Assembly: GCA_951799425.1 (NCBI GenBank)
Contig: OX637391.1
Location: 49,261,069-49,325,068, forward strand
DNA length: 64,000 bases
Reading direction: 5' to 3'
From: Ilex aquifolium
Lineage: Eukaryota > Streptophyta > Magnoliopsida > Aquifoliales > Aquifoliaceae
Shown one piece after another: positions 59,201 through 64,000 of this stretch. The position numbers were made by a program, and so were the translations under genes. Every line of letters begins with the position of its first letter. The first letter of the stretch is position 1. The notes beneath the pieces are model-generated. The model saw only the letters and a program-made list of their open reading frames with translations. It had not been told where the DNA came from and searched no databases.

Positions 59201-61454
59201 TAACAGCATGCAATACACAAAACTCGTGAATCACACCTCTATCGCCGATTCGGGCATATAGCTCAACTTAGAGTCAACACGATACGACTCGGACAAACAG
59301 CAAAAATCCAATGGAAAAAGGAAAGGATGAAGAATGTCATGTCCCACCTCTGTAAAACCCCTAAAAACCTGTTACAACTATATATACCAAAGAAGGATTG
59401 TAAAGATTCACAAGACATACCTGTATAATTGAATACAGAGAGCTCAATCTCCTTCTTCTTCTTCTACTCCTTCTTCTAATTCTTTATTACCCTTCTTGTT
59501 CACTAAGAACTAGTAGTGAGCTGGCAATGAAAGCAGAAGCCCAACCCCATCCTCCTTCCTACTGATCGTTAGTGCCTTCTTCAACTGTGTGTGTGTGTGT
59601 GTTGACTGAGATGGATGAAACGCCTTTGAGACACAAACAGAGCCTTTTGAGAGACTGACACTTTGTTTGGTAACTGTCTTTGTCTTGTATTTTTGTATTC
59701 AATTTTTGTCAAAAATGAAAACAAAAATATGTTTGACTACTGTTTTTATTTCTGTTTTATATTGGTAGTTTGGAAACAAAGACAAAAAAATGGGAACAAT
59801 AAAAAGATGTTCCTAGAAACACCAAAAACAAAGACAACACACGCGAAAAGGCTTAGGAATTAATGAGATCTGGACTTCGACTCCTCTTAACAGCAAAACA
59901 AGGCTTTTTTTCTTGAAGTATAAAAACCCATCTCATCCCTCTCTCCTCCCCCATCGCTTCTCTCTCCGTCTCTCTCCTCTCTCCCTCCTCTCTCCTTTCT
60001 CTGTATCAAACGACCAAAAGAAACCCACCGCTGCCTCTCTCCTCCCCACCGCCGCCACTCTCTCTCCTCTCTCCTTCTTCTCTGTGAAACCCAGAAGCTG
60101 TGCATATATACACAGGATCTGTGATTGTTCAAATCACAGACCCAACAAAAGAGACACCACCATTAAACCCAAAAAACATGTCGTACATTCGCCAGAGACT
60201 ACGCCCCTGAAGAACTCCAAGACTATATCTCTCTTGGACTAAGAAATCTTTTCAACAGATTCTCAAACCAGTTAACAATGGTGATAGACAAGTTTGATGG
60301 CCTTGTCAACAATGAAATTTATGAAGCTGCCGAGACGTATTTGGGCCCCAAGATCACCCCTAACACATATATATGCACAAATCTGTGTATATATGCGCAG
60401 ATCTGTGCGTGTGTGTGTGTGTGTGTGTGTGCATGTGTGTGGTGTTGATTTGGGATTTAATTGTCAAATAGATACCAAACATATTTAGGATAAAATTTGA
60501 AATAGTTACCAAACATATTTTTTGTTTTTATTCTCATAATTTGATAGACAAAAACAACTCCCAAACATATTTTTTGTTTTAGTGTTTATCACAAAATAAA
60601 GACAAAAATTATCTCTGTTTTTAATTTTTTTCAAGACACGAAAACAAAAACATTATCAAACGACCCCTTAGTTTTTGACTAACGGTGGCCTAATTTGATT
60701 AACCATTAAAACCCTCAAACTTTTTGTTAAACTCTATTGCTAGTTTTAACTGGTGGTCAATTTATTTTTGGGAACATTTTTTCCTAAGTCTAATTTGGGT
60801 CAATTTTCTCTTGATATACAATGGGAATATTAGTATTTTTTAATTTTTGAAGATAACTATTTTCGATAGCATCCTCATATTTTATTTTTATTATGTTTAA
60901 TGTGGTTGTGGATGAATTATGGACATATAATGCATGGATGATGCTGTTTATTTTTCAAAAAAAATTTCCTATTTGTTGAAAAAAATTTAGGCCTTCTATC
61001 TAACGTTTTGAACCTATCTACCAATACATATCAGCGTCCTCCGAGTCGATGCCCAATACCGCGACCTTGAACAATGTCATCAATGTCCTAAGTCCAACAT
61101 ACCTCCGCTAAAATAAATAGGAAAGCATAAAATGATCTATACATAGATAAAGTACACCTCATGAACATACAATAAGAACATCATCAACATCTATGTATGT
61201 AGACCAAATCAAGTATTTCGAAAGGCACAGATATGATGCCATCAACATAAATATGAACTAGTAAAGTACATAAGGAAAAATATGGATTCAAAAGTATACA
61301 ATACCGAGTCAATGATATCCTGGCAGTAGATTGGGCTCATGTAGTACAATACGTCATGAACAGTAGCACTCAACATCACACGCAACCCTCGGACACCATC
61401 TAAAGTAATTCTGTCAACTGCACTCTCACCACTTAGCTTCAAACCCTTCCTCCA
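20281..61454 (-). CDS. SGR2: SHOOT GRAVITROPISM 2-like DDHD phospholipase, C-terminal 552 residues (14 exons)
   Basis: Exons 61305-61454, 52215-52280, 51959-52109, 51543-51886, 51407-51461, 51148-51269, 43094-43166, 42522-42624, 34281-34374, 34137-34199, 29446-29494, 29067-29170, 27861-27907 and 20281-20518 total 1,659 bases (553 codons with stop). Every intron is GT..AG and every phase fits. Landmarks in visible-residue numbering: lipase nucleophile motif GHSLG (77-81, Ser79); an acidic Ser-rich linker (123-235); a short coiled-coil-like stretch (about 225-255); the DDHD domain from [12 protein letters not shown] (297) to about 495, with Asp350 (HPFDPVAYR), Asp454 (GRIDHMLQ), His473 (GAHTNYW) and Asp481 (RDNDTALF). 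SGR2 is a phospholipase A1-like protein linked to the vacuolar membrane and needed for amyloplast sedimentation in shoot gravitropism. The full family protein is about 930 residues; the N-terminal 40% lies beyond the right edge. The gene looks intact despite over 25 kb of transposons in its introns. Confidence 0.93.
22797..24692 (+). pseudogene. copia integrase-end/RT/RNase H remnant
   Basis: Readable pieces: [14 protein letters not shown] (22830-22870), a proline-rich linker, [20 protein letters not shown] (23290-23350), a broken RT with [10 protein letters not shown] (about 23840), [15 protein letters not shown]-like text, and RNase H ending [28 protein letters not shown] and [11 protein letters not shown] (24500-24692). 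Many stops and frame changes. Confidence 0.85.
24760..24945 (+). repeat. 3' LTR of family-C copia element
   Basis: Aligns with 21823-21998 through shared blocks such as AACCTACACAC and TTCTAACA; the right end is approximate. Confidence 0.75.
25844..26885. mobile_element. Composite hAT-like MITE debris
   Basis: Left end CATAGTTGTC with GTATCGT/GATACG repeats resembles the terminus of the element at 62058-62873. Right part (26650-26885) is a reverse-oriented, diverged copy of the CAAGGATCAAAA family (ATGTTTCGAGATGTTT, CAATGCACCGAAAAC). No clear target duplication, so boundaries are soft. Confidence 0.45.
27861..27907 (-). CDS. SGR2: SGR2 exon 13 of those visible
   Basis: Acceptor AATGCAG, donor GTAAGTG. 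Encodes [16 protein letters not shown], with the DDHD histidine. Confidence 0.92.
27908..29066 (-). other. SGR2 intron, nothing else recognised
   Basis: GTATGT..AATGCAG, 1,159 bp. The plus-strand open frame 28269-28484 has no known domain. Confidence 0.8.
29067..29170 (-). CDS. SGR2: SGR2 exon 12 of those visible
   Basis: Acceptor TTTTTCAG, donor GTATGT. Encodes [13 protein letters not shown] and DGRIDHMLQ, with the second DDHD aspartate. Confidence 0.93.
29252..29285. repeat. (T)19(G)10 homopolymer pair
   Basis: Lies in the 275-bp intron 29171-29445 of SGR2. Confidence 0.85.
29446..29494 (-). CDS. SGR2: SGR2 exon 11 of those visible
   Basis: Acceptor TTCAATAG, donor GTAATA; 49 bases encoding [16 protein letters not shown]. 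Small, but its phase connects exons on both sides exactly. Confidence 0.88.
30831..32380 (+). repeat. Probable solo LTR with CTACCGGTAG repeats
   Basis: Contains a promoter-like CT-run and TATA box (CCTATAAATACC at about 31548-31560), typical of an LTR, then AT-rich sequence and a GAGGAGACGACCCCGGTAA block (32310-32335). The palindromic motif cluster at 31083-31305 lies inside. Boundaries and target duplication not established. Confidence 0.4.
31083..31305. repeat. Array of TTCTACCGGTAGA-type palindromes
   Basis: About eight variants of the 10-bp palindrome CTACCGGTAG recur every 20-50 bp (near 31087, 31108, 31146, 31172, 31214, 31238, 31265 and 31290). Confidence 0.7.
34137..34199 (-). CDS. 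SGR2: SGR2 exon 10 of those visible
   Basis: Acceptor GGTGCAG, donor GTGCAC. Encodes [20 protein letters not shown] then R. Confidence 0.92.
34281..34374 (-). CDS. SGR2: SGR2 exon 9 of those visible
   Basis: Acceptor AAACAG, donor GTAAGG. Encodes [20 protein letters not shown] and [10 protein letters not shown] of the DDHD domain. Confidence 0.94.
35781..35976 (+). repeat. 5' LTR (family B)
   Basis: TGTTGAGAGTATTATTATT to ...AAACTTCACA, with a TATA-like ACTATAAATACC near 35880. Confidence 0.92.
37070..38005 (+). pseudogene. copia gag remnant with altered zinc knuckle
   Basis: Starts [12 protein letters not shown], continues with [28 protein letters not shown], a hydrophilic [14 protein letters not shown] stretch and a knuckle [14 protein letters not shown] in which the CCHC histidine is Asn. 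The last part (37577-38005) is open for 142 codons; several stops precede it. Confidence 0.88.
38095..38440 (+). pseudogene. copia protease / pre-integrase remnant
   Basis: [14 protein letters not shown] at about 38100 is the protease motif; [12 protein letters not shown] and [11 protein letters not shown] at about 38355-38440 are the pre-integrase segment. Frameshifts lie between them. Confidence 0.8.
38441..38670. other. Foreign GC-richer filler replacing integrase
   Basis: About 230 bp with clearly higher GC than the surroundings (for example GAGCTCACCGACCGGGGAGG near 38610) sits where integrase and the RT start should be. I recognise no copia protein in it. The composition recalls plant organellar, especially mitochondrial, non-coding DNA, but that is inference. 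Confidence 0.5.
38676..39990 (+). pseudogene. copia reverse transcriptase / RNase H remnant
   Basis: RT text [29 protein letters not shown] and [11 protein letters not shown], then a catalytic box read [11 protein letters not shown] (second Asp replaced by His, about 39075). An open frame 39218-39685 covers [16 protein letters not shown] and [17 protein letters not shown]. RNase H end: YDNQATIHI and [16 protein letters not shown] (39810-39900). A short tandem duplication of GCTGAGTATAGGGCGAT interrupts the frame at 39680-39725. Confidence 0.88.
40052..40216 (+). repeat. 3' LTR (family B)
   Basis: 165 bp; collinear with the 5' LTR with small deletions. Confidence 0.92.
41701..41806. repeat. 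39-bp tandem repeat, 2.7 units
   Basis: Units TTAAGATCTAGGAAGCACGA... start at 41701, 41740 and 41779 (the last shortened). Confidence 0.85.
42522..42624 (-). CDS. SGR2: SGR2 exon 8 of those visible
   Basis: Acceptor TTTCTAG, donor GTTTGT. Encodes [20 protein letters not shown] and [13 protein letters not shown], with the first DDHD aspartate. Confidence 0.95.
43094..43166 (-). CDS. SGR2: SGR2 exon 7 of those visible
   Basis: Acceptor ATGTCAG, donor GTAATT. Encodes [19 protein letters not shown] and VRLGIG, the start of the DDHD domain. Confidence 0.95.
43560..43745 (-). repeat. Family-C copia LTR fragment
   Basis: The minus strand shares GGTAATATTGTGATTACCC, GGTGTAG.GCAAC and the CT-rich tail with the LTRs at 21823, 24760 and 54132. 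Confidence 0.6.
43775..44035 (+). pseudogene. DUF4283-like fragment
   Basis: Open frame reading [37 protein letters not shown] and MANSLFKF, the pattern of the DUF4283 domain common in plant LINE ORF1-type proteins. It lies in opposite orientation to the copia remnant that follows and is joined to it without a stop. Homology is from memory. Confidence 0.5.
44100..46450 (-). pseudogene. copia gag-pol remnant (family E)
   Basis: Gag pieces ([35 protein letters not shown]) at 45960-46400. Integrase end [19 protein letters not shown] (45312-45527). RT start [10 protein letters not shown] at 44522-44550, then [20 protein letters not shown] and [12 protein letters not shown] at 44110-44250. Many stops; protease and most of the integrase core are missing or unreadable. 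Confidence 0.8.
46537..50142 (-). mobile_element. Nested Ty1/copia element with both LTRs (family D)
   Basis: LTRs 46537-46702 (3') and 49976-50142 (5'), 5-bp duplication GTTAC (46532-46536 and 50143-50147), primer site TGGTATCAGAGC (complement 49964-49975), purine tract TTTGAGGGGGAG next to the 3' LTR. Internal 3.3 kb; gag and protease not recognised. Confidence 0.9.
46710..49220 (-). pseudogene. copia integrase/RT/RNase H remnant (family D)
   Basis: [22 protein letters not shown] (about 48200), [19 protein letters not shown], then [19 protein letters not shown] (47770), the intact box [12 protein letters not shown] (about 47640) and GVPLRRSTP-like end (47280). RNase H C-terminus 46710-47072: [41 protein letters not shown]. 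Integrase only as fragments (48880-49220). Confidence 0.88.
50326..50667 (+). mobile_element. CAAGGATCAAAA-family MITE, best-preserved copy
   Basis: 342 bp with terminal inverted repeats CAAGGATCAAAAT / ATTTTGACCCTTG and a perfect 8-bp duplication ACCACAAG (50318-50325 and 50668-50675). Subterminal CCGTTTCGAAA motifs repeat on both sides; no coding capacity. It sits in the leader of the family-E copia element. Confidence 0.9.
50955..51142 (-). repeat. 5' LTR of family-E copia, abutting an SGR2 splice donor
   Basis: Its outer end (TGTTAAGAG on the minus strand) begins five bases after the exon boundary at 51148; contains a TATA-like TATTTATAATAG near 51080. Confidence 0.82.
51148..51269 (-). 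CDS. SGR2: SGR2 exon 6 of those visible
   Basis: Acceptor TAAACAG, donor GTAACTG. Encodes [20 protein letters not shown] and [14 protein letters not shown], just before the DDHD domain. Confidence 0.92.
51407..51461 (-). CDS. SGR2: SGR2 exon 5 of those visible
   Basis: Acceptor TGTTTCAG, donor GTACAAG. Encodes [18 protein letters not shown], part of a short coiled coil. Confidence 0.9.
51543..51886 (-). CDS. SGR2: SGR2 exon 4 of those visible
   Basis: Acceptor TTGGCAG, donor GTAGTG; 344 bases encoding an acidic, Ser-rich linker ([19 protein letters not shown] ... [11 protein letters not shown]) between lipase and DDHD parts. Poorly conserved in the family. Confidence 0.9.
51959..52109 (-). 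CDS. SGR2: SGR2 exon 3 of those visible (lipase motif)
   Basis: Acceptor TTCGTAG, donor GTGAGT. Encodes [25 protein letters not shown] is the G-X-S-X-G nucleophile motif. The following 72-bp intron carries an in-frame TAA and must be spliced. Confidence 0.94.
52215..52280 (-). CDS. SGR2: SGR2 exon 2 of those visible
   Basis: Acceptor CATCCAG, donor GTTTGT; 22 codons encoding [20 protein letters not shown] and GK. Confidence 0.92.
53494..54131 (-). pseudogene. copia RT fragment (family D-like)
   Basis: Minus frame 53494-53832 reads [33 protein letters not shown] (YVDD altered to YVDG) and [13 protein letters not shown]. Upstream text to 54131 parallels 47740-48060. No LTRs; cut at 54131 by the start of the family-C element. 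Confidence 0.85.
55077..55940 (+). pseudogene. copia gag remnant (family C)
   Basis: Readable: [36 protein letters not shown] (55150-55260), a Gly/Arg-rich stretch (55680-55790) and a damaged knuckle region [16 protein letters not shown]. Multiple stops. Protease and integrase absent. Confidence 0.85.
55965..57388 (+). pseudogene. copia RT remnant interrupted in its YVDD box
   Basis: [67 protein letters not shown]-like text up to 56388; after the MITE it resumes [20 protein letters not shown] and [13 protein letters not shown] (57220-57350). Confidence 0.88.
56389..57219 (+). mobile_element. Long CAAGGAT-family hAT-type MITE in the RT catalytic box
   Basis: 831 bp, begins CAAGGATAAAAAT and ends ATATTTCGATCCTTG, with GTTTCGAAACG-type subterminal motifs. 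Flanks GTCAACGA (56381-56388) and GTCGATGA (57220-57227) are a decayed 8-bp duplication (6 of 8). Core is AT-rich without coding potential. Confidence 0.85.
57540..58233. repeat. Segmental duplication, copy 1 (contains a TRIM)
   Basis: Closely matches 58633-59308 over more than 600 bp (for example ATTACACAGCCTTCCAAGAC and CGACCACRYCCAATACGAT in both). It includes a TRIM whose outer part is altered at the left end (57545-57571). Confidence 0.88.
58223..58380 (+). repeat. Family-C copia LTR fragment
   Basis: Shares ATTGTAATTACC, TATAAATAA, ACCTACAC and a CT-rich tail ending TTTCAACT with the LTR at 54132. Confidence 0.55.
58633..59308. repeat. Segmental duplication, copy 2
   Basis: Partner of 57540-58233, 1.09 kb downstream in direct orientation. 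Confidence 0.88.
58638..58863 (-). mobile_element. TRIM (terminal-repeat retrotransposon in miniature)
   Basis: 226 bp with two 72-bp direct terminal repeats (58638-58709 and 58792-58863), a primer site TAGTATTAGAGC beside the right repeat, a GGTTGGGGCG purine tract beside the left repeat and a perfect 5-bp duplication TAATC (58633-58637 and 58864-58868). No coding capacity, as usual for TRIMs. Confidence 0.9.
59588..59602. repeat. (GT)n microsatellite
   Basis: Short TG-dinucleotide run. Confidence 0.8.
60177..60370 (+). pseudogene. BCS1/ASD-type AAA-ATPase N-terminal fragment
   Basis: One frame reads [40 protein letters not shown] and [19 protein letters not shown], the N-terminal (AAA-assoc) region of plant HSR4/ASD-like AAA-ATPases. 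It stops being recognisable at an AT/GT-repeat tract (60365-60435), and no Walker A or B motif follows, so it is a fragment. A CT-rich tract upstream (59935-60080) may be the donor gene's 5' leader. Confidence 0.8.
60407..60432. repeat. (GT)12 microsatellite
   Basis: Uninterrupted GT run directly after the AAA-ATPase fragment. Confidence 0.85.
61305..61454 (-). CDS. SGR2: SGR2 exon 1 of those visible
   Basis: Acceptor ATTGCCAG, donor GTATTG. Encodes [40 protein letters not shown] and [10 protein letters not shown], very conserved in SGR2. It starts at phase 0, so at least one upstream exon lies beyond 64000. Confidence 0.95.
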
Positions 61455-62057
61455 CTGGCAATAAAAAAAATCAAGCGACTCGAGGAGGCATATGATACAT
61501 ATTTTTGCAAACCAGCATAAGATAATAGTGAAACAAACTAATCGAAAAGAATAACACTAAGAAGTGAGAAAAGAATAAATTCAGCCTACATAAAAGAGAT
61601 AATACAAATTGAAAACCAACGATATGGACACACAAGATTGAAACAAATTTATAACACATACAATGCACTCTGATAAAAAAATGTGGTTTCTGACAAATTC
61701 TTAATTAGACAACCTTTACATTTATTTTCTAGTAACTTAAAATTCATAATTTGTATAGTCAACACAACTTAACAAGACCTTGTCCTAACTCATTGCTGAT
61801 GTATAAGAAAATTTCAATACACATCTTGTAATTCATTATTTATATAGTCAATTCAACTCAATAAAGCCTTGTTTCAACTTTCAACTCATAACTTATGTAC
61901 AATTCAAAATTTTAATAAAAGTATGTGCATTCCTCTTTTATTTTGACCAAATTCAAAAGGGCAAGAGACCCCTCTCTTCTACTGTAGTTTTTCCCAGGTC
62001 AATTACTATAATTTCTGGAAGATCTTTAGACTGGGTTCGATAAGAAGCACTTGGCAG

Positions 62058-62873
62058 CATAGTTGTTAAATCACGATTCATATCGTGAATTGGAATTCTA
62101 AATTTGAGAATCGCGAATCGTATCGAATTGTGAATCGTAAGATTCGACACAAAATTTGAACAAAAATAAAAAATAATACTACATAGAATATTGAACATTA
62201 TTGCATTCTAAAAATAATCAATTGACATAATCACATCGTCTAAATGGAAAGACGCTAGCGTTTTATTTCATTTTCATCTTTTGTTTAACCATTTTCAAAT
62301 TCAACAACTTGAAAAAAAAAATTCATTAAAGAACCATGGTTATTCAAGAATCAAAATAGTGACACCCAATATAGATTAGGTTACAAACATAAATGGAAAA
62401 AGAACAAATAAAAAGATTGACTGGGAGAAAACACACTAGCTTACATTTTGAAACAAAAAATTAGAACCTAACAAACTACCCATAAAAGAATTGACAGGAG
62501 AAATCAACCGATGAAGCGAGAACGTTAGTCGTAACCTTTAACTTTAAACAATGCAAGACAAGCTTAGACGACGTCAAAAAGAGAGAACGAGTAAAGAGGT
62601 TGAGTTTTTATTAGGACATGAGTTCTTCTGTAAATAAAATGACGTCGTTTTACTGTTTAGTAAACAAAACATCATTTTGCAAAAAAATTGGGTTTCAAAA
62701 AAAAATGATTGAATCGTGCGATTCGTGAGATACGAATCGAATCGTATGAATCATACGATTCAGGTGCGATTCAACTCTAAAACGATTCTCACATAAGATA
62801 CGAATCGTTTTGTACCTATATCGAACCGAATCCTACGAATCGAATCGCGAATCGTACGATTTTGATAACTATG
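62058..62873. mobile_element. Non-autonomous hAT-type element, CATAGTTGTTA family
   Basis: 816 bp, ends CATAGTTGTTAAATC and GATTTTGATAACTATG, with a perfect 8-bp duplication CTTGGCAG (62050-62057 and 62874-62881). Subterminal regions are dense in GAATCG/CGATTC (62100-62150 and 62700-62860). No transposase. Confidence 0.92.
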
Positions 62874-63812
62874 CTTGGCAGCAGTTAGAGTTCTTGTGAT
62901 GCGGTATAAGAGGGTGGTTAATAATGCAGATGGAGTGATGAATGAATTCCAGCTTCACATTTGAGTAGGGATTAGAAACATAAATATAATGGGTATTTCT
63001 TGGCATCCATGATCTATTGGAAGCACAGTTTTCAGAGGCAAGCCAAGGCACCAAAAAACACAAGGGCAACCGACAGGCCAAGACAAATCTAGGCAAGCAG
63101 ACTTCGAAAGGTAGACCAAGGGTTCCAAACATGTGCCTTTAGGTGTTAGAAAATGTGATAGTGTTATTTTCATAATAAACTGAAGGGCACTTTTGTTTGA
63201 CTATTTGTTTGCACAAACTAAACTTTGTATCAGAGCGTTAGTTACATCAAATCACCTCTACATGAAGAACGCAAAGGCTTCATCGCCTAGTAGATACCAT
63301 ACGCAAATTTTGTGGTTGATAAGAGGTCATTTGATACAACTTTCCTGTTTGTCTTTGTTTTTAGAAAATGGGAATATTTTTCAAAAAAGCAACCCCAAAC
63401 CTTTCTGATGCAATTTTTTGCCTGGAATGAAAGTGTTGGGTGCTGATCAGACCTTTCAAAAGATAACCTAATGGTTTGGAGCGAGATTCGAGGAGTTCTA
63501 TATCAATTTGTCGCATCCATCCTACATGACCCTAATCTCTTTAATAATCTCTTTTTGTCAACAGCATTACAAAGAAATCAAATTGTGGTGTAACTTTTAT
63601 TTCCCTTGCATTGCGTTTCTCGAGCCTTTATCACGAGGAAGACGATTGGTAGTGGTAAAAGGAGATGTGGTCTTTGTTTTCTGGACTCTCCGGGGCCGAA
63701 CAATGGTAGAATTGAACAAGCTCATAATTCCGAAAATTGTGATACTTTTGAAGGGAAAAGTTGTTGCTACATTGGAAAGAATTACATCCTTCAATTTTCT
63801 CATGCAAAAACA

Positions 63813-64000
63813 CAATGATCAAAATTTCGTTTTGATGCATTATTTTAATTATCTTGGAATTGAAAATATTCAAAAATGTTTTAGAAATAAAATAAAAATG
63901 AATAAAAAATTTGAGCATTTATTTTCAAAACATTTTGAAACATTAGTCGAAATATACCGAAACATCTCGAAATACCTTGAAACCAAGGAACGAAATCTCG
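63813..64000 (+). mobile_element. CAAGGATCAAAA-family MITE, cut by window end
   Basis: Begins CAATGATCAAAATTTCG and is collinear with 50326-50480 (shared TCGAAATATACCRAAA and CTCGAAATACCTTGAAAC). Confidence 0.75.

Larger units (their letters stand above)
59657..60672 (+). mobile_element. Possible Pack-type non-autonomous element carrying a gene fragment
   Basis: The ends are imperfect inverted copies: CTTTGTTTGGTAACTGTCTT on the left and the complement of a right end reading GGGGTCGTTTGATAATG. Both sides hold repeated ACCAAACATATTT / AAATATGTTTG motifs. Between them lie a CT-rich leader-like tract and an AAA-ATPase fragment. No clean target duplication, so the element status is tentative. 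Confidence 0.45.
52281..61304 (-). other. SGR2 intron with copia, TRIM and captured-gene debris (9.0 kb)
   Basis: Donor GTATTG at 61304, acceptor CATCCAG at 52281. Segments 52281-53493, 59309-59656 and 60671-61304 hold nothing recognised; the rest is mobile-element sequence listed separately. Confidence 0.85.
61455..64000 (-). other. SGR2 intron (continues off right edge)
   Basis: I searched for the preceding SGR2 exon (ending ...VLFIP-Q) and did not find it. Besides the hAT-type elements, 61455-62057 and 62874-63812 hold nothing recognised. Confidence 0.7.

Noticed and set aside
59913-60242. 109-residue plus-strand open frame
   Set aside because: It is Ser/Pro/Leu-rich translation of a CT-rich tract; the AAA-ATPase homology lies in another frame.
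1-64000. CRISPR arrays, bacterial operons, riboswitches, tRNA or rRNA genes
   Set aside because: None found. Spaced direct repeats here are tandem repeats, LTRs or MITE motifs, and coding regions are intron-bearing plant genes or retrotransposons.

Overview
This window is nuclear DNA from a eudicot plant, probably one with a large repeat-rich genome. Two host genes are split into short exons by AT-rich GT..AG introns, and those introns are crowded with nested Ty1/copia retrotransposons, hAT- and Mutator-type MITEs, a Helitron-like insertion and a TRIM. I see no prokaryotic, organellar-genome or viral gene organisation, no CRISPR array, and no tRNA or rRNA gene.

Host gene 1 (minus strand, start codon at 13329, continuing beyond the left edge) is a CTR1-type Raf-like protein kinase. 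Four exons (13126-13329, 9228-9529, 8998-9142, 8690-8793) join in frame and encode the N-terminal EDR1/CTR1 regulatory domain; the kinase domain lies outside the window. Intron 1 (3.6 kb) holds a non-autonomous LTR element (9867-12510), and one of its LTRs carries a Helitron-like insertion. The next intron, or the flank, left of 8690 holds a three-level nest: a copia element (1-8121) containing another copia element (1208-6553), whose 5' LTR contains a hAT-type element (5683-6455).

Host gene 2 (minus strand, 61454 down to the stop codon at 20281, 5' part beyond the right edge) is a SHOOT GRAVITROPISM 2 (SGR2) homologue, a plant DDHD-domain phospholipase A1-like protein. I could place fourteen exons that join without frameshift or stop into 552 residues. 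They carry the GHSLG lipase motif and all four DDHD residues. Five of its introns are 4.6-9.0 kb, and copia remnants fill four of them: 21823-24945, 35781-40216, 43560-51142 and 53494-57388.

Between the two genes (13330-20280) lie a foldback Mutator-like MITE, Ty3/gypsy debris and possible solo LTRs. The right part of the window (57.5-64 kb, inside SGR2 introns) contains a duplicated TRIM-bearing segment, a mobile-element-like segment that includes a fragment of a BCS1-type AAA-ATPase gene, and two more hAT-type elements.

All the retrotransposon coding regions are broken by stops, frameshifts or deletions, so only the two kinase/lipase genes look functional. I found no obviously new biological system. 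The most notable signals are a MITE inserted exactly in the YVDD-box codons of a reverse transcriptase, a retrotransposon LTR five bases from an SGR2 splice donor, a recurring CAAGGATCAAAA MITE family, and the AAA-ATPase fragment. Exon boundaries come from reading splice sites by eye and from remembered family sequence; no alignment was run.
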